A stretch of 64,000 nt of DNA from Actinomyces sp. oral taxon 414 (GCF_001278845.1 NZ_CP012590.1:3286001-3350000); one strand, 5' to 3'; counted from the stretch's first letter, positions 20,661 to 30,094 are shown. Numbers and translations: made by a program. The notes: generated by a model not told the origin, from the sequence alone.

Positions 20661-21536
20661 TCAGAGATTCACCTGGCGGGAGATGATGCCGGCCCGGGCG
20701 CGGCGGGCGTCGGCGTCCAGCGGGGCGGGGTCGGCCAGGGCGGCCTCCAGGCGCTCGGCCATGGCCCGCATGGGGGCGGTGAGCTCGTCGGCCTCGGTGC
20801 CCGGGACCAGCTCCCACACGGGGATGGCCAGCCCGCAGGCGCGGAAGGCGCCGATGAAGCGTGCCCCCTCCTCCAGGTCCGACTCCCTGGCCGCATGCAC
20901 GCGCGCGAAGGCGTTGAAGAAGTCGTCCTCGTCCTCCCCGCGCACCCAGCGCACGAACTCCTTGCCGTTCATGCGGCACCAGTAGGCGTGTGCCACCCCG
21001 GGCACGGGCCGGGTCGCGGCCAGCTCCTCCTTGCCCTCCTCCACGGCCTTGACGGCCTCGGGGTTCTTCGCGGCCTCGGCGTCGAGCCAGAAACCGAAGG
21101 AGTCGCGCACGTCAATGCGCGGGACGAACAGCGGGTCGAGAATGTCCTGGAGGCGCTCGCCGGGCTCGGGCAGGCCGCCCGCGACCAGGGCCGAGCCCGC
21201 GTCGAGCTCGAGGGCGGCCAGCAGGGCGGCGGCGACGTCACGACTGGCGTCCCCGGAGTGCACCGTCGTCTGCATGGCGACCAGGACCTCGCCGTCGGCC
21301 CGCTTGACGGCCCGGGCGAGCTCGGGCAGGAGGGTGACGAGCTGGACCTCGGCGCCGCCGTACTCCTTCTTCAGGCGCACGGTCGCGGTGGCCGCCGGGA
21401 TGATCTGCATCATCGCCACGAGATCCTCCTCGCCGGCGATCCCCTCGAAGGGGCGGGCGACGAAGTCGATCCTCTGCTTCTTGGGGGCCGACGCCCCGTT
21501 CGCGGGCTTGCGCCGCTGGCGCTTCTTCTTCGACAT
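20661..21536 (-). CDS. DUF5926 family protein
   Basis: 291 residues. A Lys/Arg-rich N-terminus (MSKKKRQRRKPANGA) leads into RIDFVARPFEGIAGEEDLVAMMQIIPAATATVRLK, which is characteristic of an actinobacterial family of unknown function (DUF5926). No catalytic motif or membrane segment was seen. The chosen ATG fits the conserved MSKKxR start; an upstream in-frame ATG adds an unlikely Gly/Arg tail. The gene stands alone between repeats and the AAA/RloB pair. Confidence 0.8.
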   Translation of the reverse strand: MSKKKRQRRKPANGASAPKKQRIDFVARPFEGIAGEEDLVAMMQIIPAATATVRLKKEYGGAEVQLVTLLPELARAVKRADGEVLVAMQTTVHSGDASRDVAAALLAALELDAGSALVAGGLPEPGERLQDILDPLFVPRIDVRDSFGFWLDAEAAKNPEAVKAVEEGKEELAATRPVPGVAHAYWCRMNGKEFVRWVRGEDEDDFFNAFARVHAARESDLEEGARFIGAFRACGLAIPVWELVPGTEADELTAPMRAMAERLEAALADPAPLDADARRARAGIISRQVNL

Positions 21537-21591
21537 GGCGGCCAGGGTACCGGCCCCGAGGGCCCGGCCGCGGACTCCCCCGCGCGGACCC

Positions 21592-21650
21592 ACTGTTAAA
21601 AATTAACAGTAGTTGTCAGTGGATTGTCAGTGGTCGACGGCGGCGGGCGC
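21592..21650. repeat. 59-bp direct repeat, copy 1
   Basis: It begins ACTGTTAAAAATTAACAG, which contains the palindrome CTGTTAA/TTAACAG around AAA, and continues with two TTGTCAGTGG motifs. It matches copy 2 at 22757-22815 at 58 of 59 positions in the same orientation. It lies 3 bp from the stop codon of the regulator gene. Confidence 0.9.
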
Positions 21651-21653
21651 AGC

Positions 21654-22736
21654 TCAGCCCCCGAGAGCCCTCCATGTCGCTCGAGGATCCCGACTGGAAC
21701 GGCCGTCGCGAGCCACCAGGCCCTCCTCGCGCAGAGTCTTGAGCCGCTTGAGCGCGGTCTGACGGCTCACCCCCATGGCCTGCGCCACATCGGCGGTCCC
21801 GAGCGGCCCCGACGATCGCAGGAGCATCACGATGTCAATCGTGGCCCCGCCGAGGCGATCGGCGACCGATTCCGCGACCCGGGCGGCGGCGTCGAGCCTG
21901 ACGACAACGCTGGTCGACGTCTGGCGATACACCGGATCGCCGAGCCCCGAACCCCGCATCCGATCCACCATGCGGCGAATCCCCTCGCCCAGCTCCTGGG
22001 CGTAGCCGAGATCGGAGCAGACCCGGGCAATACGCGGATTGCGCGCGTACCTGGCGATTTCCAGCGGCCGGGAGGGATCGACGAAGCCCGGAAAACGGCC
22101 CGGGGAGGAGACCTCGATGCGGCTCGGGAAGATGGAGATGCGGATATGATCTCCGGCCATCGAGTAGGAGCGGTGAACGACCGCGTTGACGACCGCCTCC
22201 GTCCACGCCTCGCGCGGAATGACGTCAACCGGGCCGAAGCGCCCATCGTCCCTCATCGCCCGGCGTCTCGGCGCCCAGGAGTCGACGAGCGCAAGAGAGG
22301 CGTCGATGACGTCCGGAATCGCGCCCTCCAGGCGCCGGTCGCCGTCGACGGCCAGTGTCTGCCTCGAACCGGTCCGCGCCTCGTCGGCCTGGTACCGCAG
22401 CACCCGGACCAGAGCCTGCGGGAGGTAGTGCTGCGGATGATCGCCGAGAAGAAGAAGACCCGCGATCGTCAGCCCGTCGTCGACGGTGACCAGGCTCCTG
22501 GCCCGCAGCACATGCAGGTCGTCGCCAACCGCATCGATGCTGCGACGAAGATGATCCACGTGCCTCGCGGCGACCACCTCCATCCCGACCGGAGCGCGCT
22601 GCGCCTCGTAACTGTCGGCCTCCCGGTCGTAGACGAGCTCCTGCCAGGCGGTACGGCTCAGGGTCAGCGTCGAGTCGCCCGCGCCCCGCTCATCGGGTGC
22701 GAGGTCGAGCAGCGAGTCGAGATCGATCCGGTCCAC
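21654..22736 (-). CDS. ATP-binding/AlbA_2-like regulator, probably N-terminally short
   Basis: 360 residues. It has the GHKL-like ATPase region of the AlbA_2/COG2865 helicase-like regulator family (WTEAVVNAVVHRSYS, IEVSSPGRFPGFV, ELGEGIRRMVDRM) and a C-terminal winged helix (TADVAQAMGVSRQTALKRLKTL). Family members such as the gene at 48782-50239 start with an AlbA_2 domain of about 110 residues containing an LE(I/F)(E/K)xK segment. That part is largely missing here. The gene fills the space between two 59-bp direct repeats. The palindrome in each repeat is a likely operator for its own product. Function beyond transcription control is unknown. Confidence 0.7.
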   Translation of the reverse strand: MDRIDLDSLLDLAPDERGAGDSTLTLSRTAWQELVYDREADSYEAQRAPVGMEVVAARHVDHLRRSIDAVGDDLHVLRARSLVTVDDGLTIAGLLLLGDHPQHYLPQALVRVLRYQADEARTGSRQTLAVDGDRRLEGAIPDVIDASLALVDSWAPRRRAMRDDGRFGPVDVIPREAWTEAVVNAVVHRSYSMAGDHIRISIFPSRIEVSSPGRFPGFVDPSRPLEIARYARNPRIARVCSDLGYAQELGEGIRRMVDRMRGSGLGDPVYRQTSTSVVVRLDAAARVAESVADRLGGATIDIVMLLRSSGPLGTADVAQAMGVSRQTALKRLKTLREEGLVARDGRSSRDPRATWRALGG

Positions 22737-22756
22737 GGAACTTACTGTAAAGGCTT

Positions 22757-22815
22757 ACTGTTAAAAATTAACAGTAGTTGTCAGTGGGTTGTCAGTGGTC
22801 GACGGCGGCGGGCGC
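22757..22815. repeat. 59-bp direct repeat, copy 2
   Basis: Second copy of the repeat at 21592-21650, located 21 bp before the regulator start codon and 32 bp after the stop of the next gene. An extra imperfect half-site, TTACTGTAA, adjoins it at 22743-22751. Confidence 0.9.
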
Positions 22816-22846
22816 CGCCGCGACGCCGGCCCGCCCGCTCGCCCGC

Positions 22847-24418
22847 TCAGAAGTGCGAGCTCGACCCCGCCCCGGAGAAGCCCCCGCCGCCCGAGTAGTC
22901 GCTGGAGGACCCAGAACTGCTGCTCGAACTCGACGGCGGCGTCCAGGTCGCCGCCGAGCTGTAACCGGTGACCAGCCCGGAGATCGGGGAGGAGAACTGG
23001 GAGGACGAGCCAGCTCCGGACCAGCGCACGCCGGAGGCCTGGGCGCCCGGCGAGGCCGGGTTGATGCGGATGGTCGAGGCCGGGTTGTAGGAGGAGTGGT
23101 GCCCGCCCATGCTCCACGAGCCCGAGTAGCCGACGCCGGACTCCCAGTCCCAGTCTCTCCGGGAGTCCTGGTACTGGTGCATCCGCTGCTCGCGGTGCGA
23201 GGAGGAGTCCGCCTCCAGCGCGCGCTGCGCCAGGGCGTCGGCCCGCGAGCGCACCTCCCGCGAGATGAAGTCGAGCTCGTCGAGCGCCGCCGAGGGCGTC
23301 AGCGTCCCCCGGGAGAGCTCGTTCGTCATCGCGGCCAGGCGGTTACTGCTCTCACGCGCCCAGTTCCGGTCCCGGGCGACGTCGATGCGGCTGTTCGCCG
23401 CCACCTGCGAGCACAGGTTTTGGAGCGAGGCGAGGTCCTCCTGGACGGGCCCCTGCTCGTTGCGCCAGGCGTCCTGCCAGCCCTCGGACAGGGTCAGCAG
23501 GGCGGCGGCGTTGGAGATGGCGTCGTCGAGCGAGTCGAGCTCGCCGGCGAGGTCGAGCAGCCTCTTGGCCTTGGAGCGGCGCCCGACCTCGAACCACTGG
23601 GCGCCGCGAGGCTCCCCGAATGCGTGGAAATTGCGGGTCAGCTCGCCGTAACGGTCCTCGAACCAGGCGAAGCGGGCCAGGACCTGGGCGCCGTGGGCGT
23701 CGCTGAGGGGGATGAGGCCGGCCTTGAGCTCGGTGGCCTCGTAGTCCCCGGTGACCTGCGTGTAGTGGCGGCGGGCCTGGCCGAAGTAGGCCCGGGCCCG
23801 ACCGCGCGCCCTCAGCATCCAGCCCAGGAGGGCCAGGCCGCCGCCCACGCCCAGCCCCGACACGAGGAGCACGCCCACCTCCGAGCCGATGGGCCGGCCC
23901 ATGACGGTGGCGGCGCGCGCGGCCATCTGCTGGATGCCGGTGTCCCACCTGCCCGCCTGGAAGGAGGACTTGGCGGCGTCCTGGATGTTCTGCTGAACGG
24001 CGAGGTCGACCTTGATGTCCTCGCCGAAGTAGCAGCCGACCCACCGCCCCCTGGGCGAGACCGCCAGGATCAGCAAGCCGTCGGCCCAGTAGTTGCCGTC
24101 GAGCCAGCCGGGCTCGTGCGCCCTGGCGTACGCCAGGACGGCGGCGTTGAAGTTGTCGCTGTAGTCGACGTCGAGGGTGACCACGGCGAGGCGGATGTCC
24201 TCGCGGAAGCGCAGGGCGCTCAGGTCCCGCGCGGTGGCCTCGTCCTGGACGATGTCGGCCTCGTCGTGGACGGTGACCTCGGGGGCGTGCGTGCGCCCGA
24301 AGGGCCAGAACGCCAAGAGGGGCACGACGATAATGAGGACGAGCGCGATCACGAGCTTGGACGCCAGTGAGATGACGGCGCGGGAGCCGCCCGCTCGGAC
24401 GATGAATGGTTCGGGCAT
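22847..24418 (-). CDS. TPM-domain-like / DUF5129-type membrane protein
   Basis: 523 residues. A first membrane helix at about 19-40 (ISLASKLVIALVLIIVVPLL) is followed by an extracytoplasmic TPM-like region of about 50-160 (VTVHDEADIVQDEATARDL, IRLAVVTLDVDYSDNFN, WADGLLILAVSPRGRWVG). A second helix follows near 180, then a long helical cytoplasmic region. It ends in a Ser/Gly-rich tail with GGGFSGAGSSSHF, a tail often seen in TPM proteins. The family is widespread in Actinomycetota; a role in membrane protein quality control is only suggested by analogy. It looks monocistronic. Confidence 0.65.
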   Translation of the reverse strand: MPEPFIVRAGGSRAVISLASKLVIALVLIIVVPLLAFWPFGRTHAPEVTVHDEADIVQDEATARDLSALRFREDIRLAVVTLDVDYSDNFNAAVLAYARAHEPGWLDGNYWADGLLILAVSPRGRWVGCYFGEDIKVDLAVQQNIQDAAKSSFQAGRWDTGIQQMAARAATVMGRPIGSEVGVLLVSGLGVGGGLALLGWMLRARGRARAYFGQARRHYTQVTGDYEATELKAGLIPLSDAHGAQVLARFAWFEDRYGELTRNFHAFGEPRGAQWFEVGRRSKAKRLLDLAGELDSLDDAISNAAALLTLSEGWQDAWRNEQGPVQEDLASLQNLCSQVAANSRIDVARDRNWARESSNRLAAMTNELSRGTLTPSAALDELDFISREVRSRADALAQRALEADSSSHREQRMHQYQDSRRDWDWESGVGYSGSWSMGGHHSSYNPASTIRINPASPGAQASGVRWSGAGSSSQFSSPISGLVTGYSSAATWTPPSSSSSSSGSSSDYSGGGGFSGAGSSSHF

Positions 24419-24603
24419 GCGATCAGCCTACGGCCCCGGCCCGCTCCCGAAGGCGTCTTGGCGCCGGAGCGCTGCGGCGCTCGCGGTGCACGATCCGCCC
24501 GGCCCGCCGGGGAGTCCGCCGGGGCCGAGTTCGCAGTGGGGCCGCGACGCTCAAGCACGCCCCCGCGCGAGGCCCGGCCCGCCGGGGCCGCGGCGGGCCC
24601 GTC

Positions 24604-25023
24604 TCAGGGCCGCACGGCGACGGCCTCGATCTCCACGCCCGCCCCCAGCGGCAGGGCGGCCACGCCGAAGGCGGCCCGGGCGGGCAGGACGGGACCGGTG
24701 ACGTGGCGGGCGTAGACCGCGTTGACGGCCTTGAAGTCGGCGATATCGGCCAGCAGGACGGTGGTTTTGACGACGTCGGCCCAGCCCAGGCCGGCGGCGG
24801 CGAGGATGGCGCCGATATTGGTCAGGACCCGCTCGGCCTGGGCCTCGATACCGCCGTCAACGAGCGCCCCGGTGGCCGGGTCGAGCGGGATCTGCCCGGA
24901 GACGTAGACGAGGGCGCCGCGGCCCTCCCCGGTGGACACGGCCTGGGAGTAGGGGCCGACGGCGGCCGGGGCGTCGGGCGCGGAGACGGCGGTGGAAGAT
25001 GCGGTCGGGCGGGCGGCGGGCAA
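24604..25023 (-). CDS. RidA family (enamine/imine deaminase-like) protein
   Basis: 139 residues from a TTG start. RidA landmarks are present: VGPYSQAV, YVSGQIPLDPATG, IEAQAERVLTNIGAIL, VKTTVLLADIADFKAVN, and PARAAFGVAALP with the conserved Arg. RidA proteins hydrolyse reactive enamines and imines released by PLP enzymes. GAGGAG 7 bases before the TTG decides the start; an upstream ATG in the same frame would overlap the divergent gene and add an atypical tail. It lies divergently from the hypothetical gene to its right. Confidence 0.85.
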   Translation of the reverse strand: MPAARPTASSTAVSAPDAPAAVGPYSQAVSTGEGRGALVYVSGQIPLDPATGALVDGGIEAQAERVLTNIGAILAAAGLGWADVVKTTVLLADIADFKAVNAVYARHVTGPVLPARAAFGVAALPLGAGVEIEAVAVRP

Positions 25024-25132
25024 TGGGGACTCCTCACGGTGTGCGCGGTGCGCCGGAGCGGATAAGGTCGATTCCGTCCAGTTTATCGCCGGCCCCGCAT
25101 CGCCGGCCCGGTACTGAACGGAGACGACGATC

Positions 25133-26137
25133 ATGGATAAGCGAGCACGTCAGGGCGTCGAGCGCCTCCGTCGCGCGGCGGCCCGCACCGGCGACGCGCT
25201 CTCCCAGGCCGCCGGTCGGGCGACGGAGCAGGCGGGCGCCTGGGGCCGGGCGGCGGGGCAGGCGGGGCAGGCGGCCAGTCAGGTGGCGGGACAGGTGGTG
25301 GGCCATGCCGCCCGGGCCGCCGACGCGGCGCGCTCCGTCCTGCCGGGCGGGATCCGATCCGGGCAGGAGTTCGAGGGCACGCTCTTCCAGCGCCGGCTGG
25401 CCACGGCCCTGGCGACCCGGCCGCATGCGCGCAGCCTGGGGACGAACGTCCTCGGGGCGTCCCTGCTGCGCACGGGCCTGTCCCTCGGCTGGCGCAGGAA
25501 GCGCACCCTGGAGCGCGAGGGCTTCGACACCACCGTTGCGCCGGGAGGGGCCCTCGATGCCGACGAGCTCATCCACATCCACGGGCGCCGGCTGCCCAAC
25601 GTAATACGCAGTGCTACGGGTCTGATACGACGGCAGCAGGACAAGGAGCTCCGGCCAATGGACGGCGGCTCCACCACCGGCTCCCTGCGCCGGGTGACCG
25701 TCTCCGAGGCCGACCGCCGGCGCGGCGCCGTGGACTGGGACCGCCTGTGCGTGGACACCAACGCTGGTATAGGCAACCAGCACATCGACGTCCTCGTCGC
25801 GCCGATCGGGCGGGACGGGGCCGAATACGCCGCCGATATGAGCCTCCTCCTGCCGGAGTGGCTCCCGCCCCGGGCCGCCCAGGCCCTCGTGGCGCGCCCG
25901 GACCGGCCCACCGTCCGCCTGCACCTGCTGGGCGAGGGCTGGGTCGGCGTCGACGACGGGGCCCGCTTCCGCCTGTACGAGGGCGTCCCCCACGCCATGC
26001 GCGGGTCCCTCGTGATGACGTCGGGCCGGGCGACCCGGGCCGAGCTGTGGATCTCGGACCGCGACAATATCGGACCCGACGTCATCGATTTCCTCGGCGA
26101 GGTCCTCGGCGATCTCATCGAACTGAGCGCGCTCTGA
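25133..26137 (+). CDS. Hypothetical protein with Ala-rich helical N-terminus
   Basis: 334 residues, not assigned to a family. The first 75 residues are Ala/Gln/Arg-rich and probably form amphipathic helices (repeated GQAxxQVAGQ pattern). The rest looks globular (DADELIHIHGRRLPNVIRS, NAGIGNQHIDVLVAPIGR, EVLGDLIELSAL). No membrane segment or catalytic motif was recognised. The ATG follows GGAGACGACGATC. It is divergent from RidA and upstream of phosphoglucomutase. The 260 bp that follow hold no recognisable gene. Confidence 0.6.
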   Translation: MDKRARQGVERLRRAAARTGDALSQAAGRATEQAGAWGRAAGQAGQAASQVAGQVVGHAARAADAARSVLPGGIRSGQEFEGTLFQRRLATALATRPHARSLGTNVLGASLLRTGLSLGWRRKRTLEREGFDTTVAPGGALDADELIHIHGRRLPNVIRSATGLIRRQQDKELRPMDGGSTTGSLRRVTVSEADRRRGAVDWDRLCVDTNAGIGNQHIDVLVAPIGRDGAEYAADMSLLLPEWLPPRAAQALVARPDRPTVRLHLLGEGWVGVDDGARFRLYEGVPHAMRGSLVMTSGRATRAELWISDRDNIGPDVIDFLGEVLGDLIELSAL

Positions 26138-26397
26138 GTCGCCGACGGCGGAGAATCGACGGGCGGGGCCGGACGAGGAGCCGCACCCGAGGGGTCGGCC
26201 GGACCACGACCCCGTCCCGAACCGCCCCGGGAGCCCCGCCGCGCCCGGAAGTCCGGGCCGGACGGGCGGCGGGCAACGGCGGAGCGCGCCGCGGAGCGGG
26301 CGGCGGACGCCGTCGTCAATATGCACTCCGGAACATATCCGTCCGCTGAGCGGGAACCCCGGGACAATCGCGAGTGGCCCGTGACACACTAGGGCCC

Positions 26398-28080
26398 ATG
26401 CACCCACGAGCAGGACAACCAGCACAGCCCGAGGACCTCATCGACATCGACGAGGTCATCAACGCCTACTACGACCTCGTCCCCGACCCGGCGGTCCCGG
26501 AGCAGAAAGTGGTCTTCGGCACCTCCGGACACCGCGGGGCCTCCCTGGACACCGCCTTCAACGAGGCCCACATTGTCGCCATTACGGCCGCGATCGTGGA
26601 GTACCGCCGCTCGCAGGGGACCGACGGCGTCCTCTACATCGGCCGCGACACCCACGGACTGTCCGAACCCGCCTGGCGCACCGCCATCGAGGTGCTCGCC
26701 GGGGCGGGAGTCACCACCGCCGTCGACGCCCGCGGCGCCTACACGCCCACCCCCGCCGTCTCCCACTCCATCCTCCTGGCCAACGGCGCGGGCACCGAGG
26801 CGGGCGTGCGCACCACCGGCCCGGGCCTGGCCGACGGCATCGTCATCACCCCCTCCCACAACCCGCCGCGCGACGGCGGCTTCAAGTACAACCCGCCCCA
26901 CGGCGGCCCCGCCGGCTCCGACGCCACCGGCTGGATCGCCAACCGCGCCAACGAACTCCTCGCCGGCGGCTGGAGGGACGTCAAGCGGATCCCGATCGCC
27001 GAGGCGCTCGAGTCCGCCTACGTCGTCAAGCACGACTACCTCGACACCTACGTCTCCGACTTGGAGAACGTCGTCGACCTCGACGCCATCCGCGACGCCG
27101 GCGTGCGCATCGGCGCCGACCCGCTGGGCGGGGCCTCCGTGGACTACTGGGGGGCGATCGGCGAGCGCTACGGGCTGAACCTGACGGTGGTCAACCCGAA
27201 GGTGGACCCGGCCTGGCCCTTCATGACCCTGGACTGGGACGGCAAGATCCGCATGGACTGCTCCTCCCCCAACGCCATGGCCTCGCTGCGCGCCAAGATG
27301 ACGCCCGACGCCGAGGGCAAGACCCCCTACGACGTCGCCACCGGCAACGACGCCGACTCCGACCGCCACGGCATCGTGACCCCCGACGGCGGGCTCATGA
27401 ACCCCAACCACTTCCTGGCCGTGGCCATCGAGTACCTCTTCACCCACCGCCCCGGCTGGCCCGAGGACTGCGCCGTGGGCAAGACCCTGGTGTCCTCCTC
27501 CCTCATCGACCGGGTCGTGGCCGCCATGGGCCGGCGCCTGGTGGAGGTGCCGGTGGGCTTCAAGCACTTCGTGCCCGGCCTCATCGACGGCTCGGTGGGC
27601 TTCGGCGGCGAGGAGAGCGCGGGGGCCTCCTTCCTGCGCAAGGACGGCACCGTGTGGACCACGGACAAGGACGGCCTCATTATGGCGCTGCTGGCCAGCG
27701 AGATCATCGCCGTGACCGGCAAGAGCCCCTCCCAGCTGCACGAGGAGCAGGTCGCGCGCTTCGGCGCCAGCGCCTACGCCCGCATCGACGCCCCCGCCAC
27801 CAAGGCGCAGAAGGCCAAGCTCGCGGCCCTGTCGCCGCAGGACGTCACCGCCACCGAGCTGGCCGGGGAGCCGATCGTCGACCGTCTCGTGCGCGCGCCG
27901 GGCAACGACGCCGCCATCGGCGGCCTCAAGGTGATCACCGCCGACGCCTGGTTCGCCGCCCGCCCCTCGGGCACGGAGGACGTCTACAAGATCTACGCCG
28001 AGTCCTTCAAGGGCGCCGAGAACCTGGCCGTGGTCCAGGAGGAGGCCAAGAAGGTCGTCGACACCGCGCTCGAGGAGTGA
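26398..28080 (+). CDS. pgm: Phosphoglucomutase (alpha-D-glucose phosphate-specific)
   Basis: 560 residues, the length of E. coli Pgm. HPRAGQPAQPEDLID at the N-terminus, VFGTSGHRG, the phosphoserine loop TPSHNPPRDGG near 152, the metal loop GNDADSDRHG near 317, sugar loop GGEESAGASF and phosphate loop RPSGTED are all present. It interconverts glucose 1-phosphate and glucose 6-phosphate in glycogen and cell-wall sugar metabolism. The ATG is preferred over a GTG 24 bp upstream because the protein family begins (A)xHxRAGQPA. Confidence 0.95.
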   Translation: MHPRAGQPAQPEDLIDIDEVINAYYDLVPDPAVPEQKVVFGTSGHRGASLDTAFNEAHIVAITAAIVEYRRSQGTDGVLYIGRDTHGLSEPAWRTAIEVLAGAGVTTAVDARGAYTPTPAVSHSILLANGAGTEAGVRTTGPGLADGIVITPSHNPPRDGGFKYNPPHGGPAGSDATGWIANRANELLAGGWRDVKRIPIAEALESAYVVKHDYLDTYVSDLENVVDLDAIRDAGVRIGADPLGGASVDYWGAIGERYGLNLTVVNPKVDPAWPFMTLDWDGKIRMDCSSPNAMASLRAKMTPDAEGKTPYDVATGNDADSDRHGIVTPDGGLMNPNHFLAVAIEYLFTHRPGWPEDCAVGKTLVSSSLIDRVVAAMGRRLVEVPVGFKHFVPGLIDGSVGFGGEESAGASFLRKDGTVWTTDKDGLIMALLASEIIAVTGKSPSQLHEEQVARFGASAYARIDAPATKAQKAKLAALSPQDVTATELAGEPIVDRLVRAPGNDAAIGGLKVITADAWFAARPSGTEDVYKIYAESFKGAENLAVVQEEAKKVVDTALEE

Positions 28081-28386
28081 CGACGGCGGGTCCTCGGACG
28101 TCGGGCTTCCAGACGGCGGACCCCCGAGCGCGGCCGACCGGCCGCCTCGCCGGCGCCGCGCCCGGGGGATGAGCCCCCAGCGGCCGACCCCTTCGTCGCC
28201 GGCATCGCGACCGGGGTGATCATCTGAGCGGGCCCGGCCGCCCGGTTCTGCGGAATCGGGCGGCCGGGCCCGTCGCGTCCGCCCACCGGCACGGTGCGAA
28301 CAGCCGCATCGCGGCGCTGGGGACCAGCGTCGCAGCCGGGAGTCGGCGTCGCGGTCCGCGAGATCGCCAGCTCCCGTTCCACTGCG

Positions 28387-28459
28387 CCCCTTCACCCTCT
28401 ACTACGCTCCTCCACCCTCTACTGCGCCCCTTTTTCTCGTACAGTAGAGGGTGAAGGGG
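28387..28459. repeat. Alternative hairpin with tandem CCCTCTACT motifs
   Basis: A perfect 17-bp inverted repeat (CCCCTTCACCCTCTACT at 28387-28403 with its complement at 28443-28459). A second left arm, CACCCTCTACTG at 28413-28424, can pair with the same right arm. The 306 bp between the pgm stop and this structure show no gene. The spacing is long for a pgm terminator. Confidence 0.55.
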
Positions 28460-28591
28460 CGTAGTAGTGGAAAAGGGACGCAGTAGACGATTCGGCGCGG
28501 ACCCTCGCTGATCGTGGTCGTCGTAGAGCCGGGCCCCGACCCCGCCCCGGGACCCCTCCCGGTGAGAAAAACTCAATGTGCTCAAACGCCT

Positions 28592-28727
28592 CCCGAATAA
28601 CCTTCCACGAGTGTCACTACCAGGACCCGCAGAACCGTCACCCATGTCCTGATGCATAACACAACCAGTCCGCGCCGGCGGATTGTCCAAATCTGCCACA
28701 AAGGCCCGGATCGGGAAGGTTATTCGG
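28592..28727. repeat. Fragments of the MITE-like element
   Basis: An outward-facing end, CCCGAATAACCTTC (28592-28605), is followed by the 20-bp core TGTCCAAATCTGCCACAAAG at 28684-28703. A second end, GAAGGTTATTCG, starts at 28715. These match the ends and hairpin arm of the 532-bp element but the body is missing, so they are deletion relics or separate short elements. Confidence 0.65.
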
Positions 28728-28790
28728 CGGGCGGTGGTGCGGGGCGGGGGGGGGAGAGAGCGGCGTGGCGGTTCGCGAGATCGCCGGGTA

Positions 28791-30094
28791 TAGCGGCGAT
28801 TTTACAAAGTCATTTTGTGAGGCGGTATGGGAATTTGTTGCTCCTGATGAAGGTCTCGAATGCGTTGCGGGTGTCCTCGAAGTGGGCGCGCTGTCGGTTG
28901 CTGATGGATTTCTTGCCTTCTCCCCAGACGCGTTCGATGGGGTTCTTATTGGGGCTGTAGGGCGGCAGGTTGATGAGATGGATCCTCTCCAGGATGTTGC
29001 CCTTCCCCAGGTGCTCCCTCAGTTTCTTCGACTTGTGCCATCCGGCGTTGTCCCACACCACGACGATCGTCTTGTCCGGGTACTTCAGGGTCAGATCGGT
29101 CAGGGCCTTCACGATGTTGGAGGTGTTCTGCCAGTCCAGTCGCATGAGGTCCACGCTCCCGTCCGCCTCGTGGAGGAATCCGATATAGCTCTGGGACTGC
29201 CGTTTCCGATCGACCCTGATCCTGGTCCTGGCGCCCTTCTTGCACCAGGCCCTGCGAGTAATGGCCTCGTGCTCGATCCTCACCTCGTCCGCGGACACCA
29301 CGATGACATCCTCATCCCCCTTCTCCGCATCTCCCTTCTCCGCATCTCCCTTCTCCGCATCGTCCGTCTTCTCGTTCTCGCACTCATTCTTCTCACTCCC
29401 CCGCTGCCCCTCGTCCTCCTCCTGCCCGTCCTGCCCGTCCTGCTTCTTCCCCTTGATCTTGGCGATCTTGGCGTGGATCTTCGCCATGCGGGCCTCGACC
29501 TGGGTCTCGTCGGCGCGGCGCTGGTCCACCTCCTCGGGCAGGTGGAAGGACAACCCCGCCATGTGGAGCAAAGAACGGTAGGAGGATTCGGAGGCGTACT
29601 CGATGCCGAAGCGCTCGTGCATCCAGCCCGCCAGATCGTGAATATTCCAGAACTCCGCCGCAATGCCCTGCTCCGACGGGGGGCGCGACAGCGCCTTCAG
29701 GATCTCCTTCTCCTGTTCCTGGGAGATCTTGGAGGCGTTGTTGTTGCCGACATGCCCGGTGCAAATGGACGACAACCGATCCCTCCTCCAATCCCTCGCC
29801 CACTCCATGACCGTCCTGGTGGCGCGCTCCACCAGCCGCGCCACGACATCGACGCCAATTCCCTCCGACAGCATGAGAATCGCCTCCGACTTGCGCCTCA
29901 TCAGCTTATACGGGGATTCCGCCTTGTGCACTTGAAGAGCCGACCACTCATGCTCCTCGACCACTACCGCTTCCATAACCGCAATCATACAGGAGAACGA
30001 CACCCGAAATCCAATCGGAACCACACCCGACCAACCGCCACGACCCCGAACTCAAAACGAAGCACCAGACGCGGATTTCGTTTTATTCCCGCTA
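28791..30094 (-). mobile_element. IS630-family-like element inserted at a TA
   Basis: The 1304-bp element carries one transposase gene. Imperfect inverted ends are TAGCGGCGATTTTAC on the left and, read inward, TAGCGGGAATAAAAC on the right. TA is present on both sides (28789-28790 and 30095-30096), the hallmark of IS630/Tc1 insertion. Joining the flanks across one TA gives GCCGGGTAACCCGCGAG, which is the same as the intact sequence at 30129-30145. Confidence 0.75.
28810..30024 (-). CDS. IS630 family transposase
   Basis: 404 residues. An N-terminal winged-helix region (MLSEGIGVDVVARLVERATRTVMEW) precedes a DDE domain. The acidic residues are in VVSADEVRIEH, VVVWDNAGWH and LPPYSPNKNPIERVW, matching the DDE pattern of IS630. 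A Lys/Glu-rich insert at about 180-240 includes three tandem copies of EKGDA. The frame is complete, so the gene may be active. Confidence 0.9.
   Translation of the reverse strand: MVPIGFRVSFSCMIAVMEAVVVEEHEWSALQVHKAESPYKLMRRKSEAILMLSEGIGVDVVARLVERATRTVMEWARDWRRDRLSSICTGHVGNNNASKISQEQEKEILKALSRPPSEQGIAAEFWNIHDLAGWMHERFGIEYASESSYRSLLHMAGLSFHLPEEVDQRRADETQVEARMAKIHAKIAKIKGKKQDGQDGQEEDEGQRGSEKNECENEKTDDAEKGDAEKGDAEKGDEDVIVVSADEVRIEHEAITRRAWCKKGARTRIRVDRKRQSQSYIGFLHEADGSVDLMRLDWQNTSNIVKALTDLTLKYPDKTIVVVWDNAGWHKSKKLREHLGKGNILERIHLINLPPYSPNKNPIERVWGEGKKSISNRQRAHFEDTRNAFETFIRSNKFPYRLTK

Noticed and set aside
28220..28699. Minus-strand open frame of 159 codons after pgm
   Set aside because: It crosses the hairpin repeats and MITE fragments, has no ribosome site and shows no domain.
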